Below, in pieces: positions 63,116-64,000 of a stretch of DNA of 64,000 nt (positions are counted from its first letter, which is position 1; the number at the start of each line of letters is the position of its first letter). Origin of the DNA: Cercospora beticola (lineage: Eukaryota; Ascomycota; Dothideomycetes; Mycosphaerellales; Mycosphaerellaceae); the NCBI RefSeq assembly GCF_033473495.1, contig NC_088938.1:3224001-3288000 (forward strand), read 5' to 3'. The notes beneath the pieces are model-generated. The model was not told where the DNA came from. It worked only from the letters and a program-made list of their open reading frames with translations, and made no database searches. Position numbers and translations under genes: made by a program.

Positions 63116-63907
63116 ATGCGTTCCACCCTCATCCTCCTCGCCGCAGCAATTGCCGCTGTCTACGCCGAAGAAGACTGTCAAGAAACCTACAAAAAATGCA
63201 TCGCAGCAGGCACAGCCGAAGTAGTCTGCCAATGCGACCTCACAACCTGCAGCGGTGAAGACGCCGCTCGTATCCGTGATTTCTGCGCAACAGCGACCGC
63301 AGGCCTCACGAAACCCACCTCAACAACTCCTCCACCATCCGGCACAACTTCCATCTTCTCCGGCACAATCATCCAACCTCCAGGCGTAACCCAAATCAAC
63401 GCCCCAGCAGGTTCAATTCCTTTGGGAAAACCATGCGGAGCCTCGGAACAATGCGTCAATGGAGCGCAATGTTGGGCGATTACGAATCTGAGTATTCGTG
63501 TTTGCGGAAACTTTCAAGCGAGTTGTACTTCGGATAGTCAATGCGCGTACAACAGCTGCAATGGTGGTCTTTGCAATGGGTTCCTGGCATCGTCTGATTA
63601 CCCTGCCAACAAGCAGACTTCTACTGGTACGGTGTCCGCTTCTGGCGCAGCGACTTCCGCTCCAGCTTCTTCGAGCGCTGCTTTGACTTATGCTATTGGA
63701 TCGCCAACTTCTGGAAATGCTCCTCCGGTTTATCAGCCTGCTCCTACTGCAACTGCAAGCCTTGTTCCTGTCATCGGTGGCGGCAATGGTACGAATGCCA
63801 CTACGCCTGGTTCGGGCCCGACTCCGTACACTGGAGGTGCGGCTCCAGAGTCCGCTTTCGCTGGGTTCGCGGCTGTTGTCGCTGGTATTGCTGCTTGGGT
63901 CATGTAA
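63116..63907 (+). CDS. Cysteine-rich GPI-type surface protein (263 aa)
   Basis: This is an intronless gene with a strong start context (cacaaccATG). A signal peptide covers residues 1-17 (ending VYA). Two Cys-rich blocks follow: six cysteines within residues 21-57 (CQETYKKC...CQC...C...C), then after a Pro/Thr linker eight cysteines in about 47 residues (CGASEQC...CAYNSCNGGLC), a spacing like small disulfide-knot modules. The next 90 residues are Ser/Thr/Ala/Pro-rich with NGTN/NATT glycosylation sites, as in a wall-exposed stalk. The C-terminus is small residues followed by a hydrophobic tail (AFAGFAAVVAGIAAWVM), which fits a GPI attachment signal. It is probably bound to the plasma membrane or wall. 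The spacing is not a clear CFEM pattern. A role in adhesion or host contact is possible but unproven. Confidence 0.75.
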   Translation: MRSTLILLAAAIAAVYAEEDCQETYKKCIAAGTAEVVCQCDLTTCSGEDAARIRDFCATATAGLTKPTSTTPPPSGTTSIFSGTIIQPPGVTQINAPAGSIPLGKPCGASEQCVNGAQCWAITNLSIRVCGNFQASCTSDSQCAYNSCNGGLCNGFLASSDYPANKQTSTGTVSASGAATSAPASSSAALTYAIGSPTSGNAPPVYQPAPTATASLVPVIGGGNGTNATTPGSGPTPYTGGAAPESAFAGFAAVVAGIAAWVM

Positions 63908-64000
63908 ATATACTCTATCAGCGCGGATATAACTATATAATGTTAGAGCGACTTGTACAAGAGATACCCTATTCATTGAATGAATTGAAGCGAAGATAAG

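Overview
The window is nuclear DNA of a filamentous ascomycete, most likely a Dothideomycete of the Mycosphaerella/Capnodiales type. This rests on gene content (QutR-like repressor, Pdr5-type ABC pump, Zn2Cys6 regulator, MHYT protein, RUS1-family protein), on short introns of about 50-90 nt with GTRNGT donors and YAG acceptors, on monocistronic genes on both strands, and on roughly even base composition. The genus is inference. No tRNA, rRNA, CRISPR array or intact transposon was recognised.

Layout. 0.9-7.5 kb: a low-complexity protein, the retromer subunit VPS29 (with a 15-nt exon), a divergently placed alanine-glyoxylate aminotransferase with a peroxisomal-type N-terminal signal, and two small unknown genes. 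7.5-10.4 kb shows no gene. 10.4-13.6 kb: a secreted Tyr/Pro-rich repeat protein whose second intron is a 33-bp minisatellite, followed by a decayed inverted relative. 15.3-21.1 kb: a QutR-like quinate-repressor protein, then a Zn2Cys6 regulator. 21.3-25.8 kb: a steroid 5-alpha-reductase-like enzyme, a RUS1-family protein (with a 13-nt exon) and an MFS transporter. 27.8-33.5 kb: a small Cys-rich protein, a 2EXR/F-box-like protein, a mitochondrial acyl-CoA thioesterase and an unknown 558-residue protein. 35.6-42.2 kb: an MHYT membrane sensor and a secreted pentapeptide-repeat protein. 45.5-55.1 kb: a 1555-residue PDR-type ABC transporter and two tandem, distantly related unknown genes. 57.4-63.9 kb: four genes on one strand, encoding a bacterial-type solute-binding protein, an FAD amine oxidoreductase, an unknown secreted protein and a GPI-type Cys-rich surface protein.

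How they fit together. Most genes are independent housekeeping or environment-facing functions. There are five secreted or surface proteins, two drug/solute transporters, one membrane sensor and two regulators, but no secondary-metabolite core enzyme. Possible functional pairs are the QutR-like protein with the neighbouring zinc-cluster regulator, and the solute-binding protein with the FAD oxidoreductase; both are inferred from position only. Gene models with introns were built by eye from splice signals, frame and family similarity, so small boundary errors are possible.
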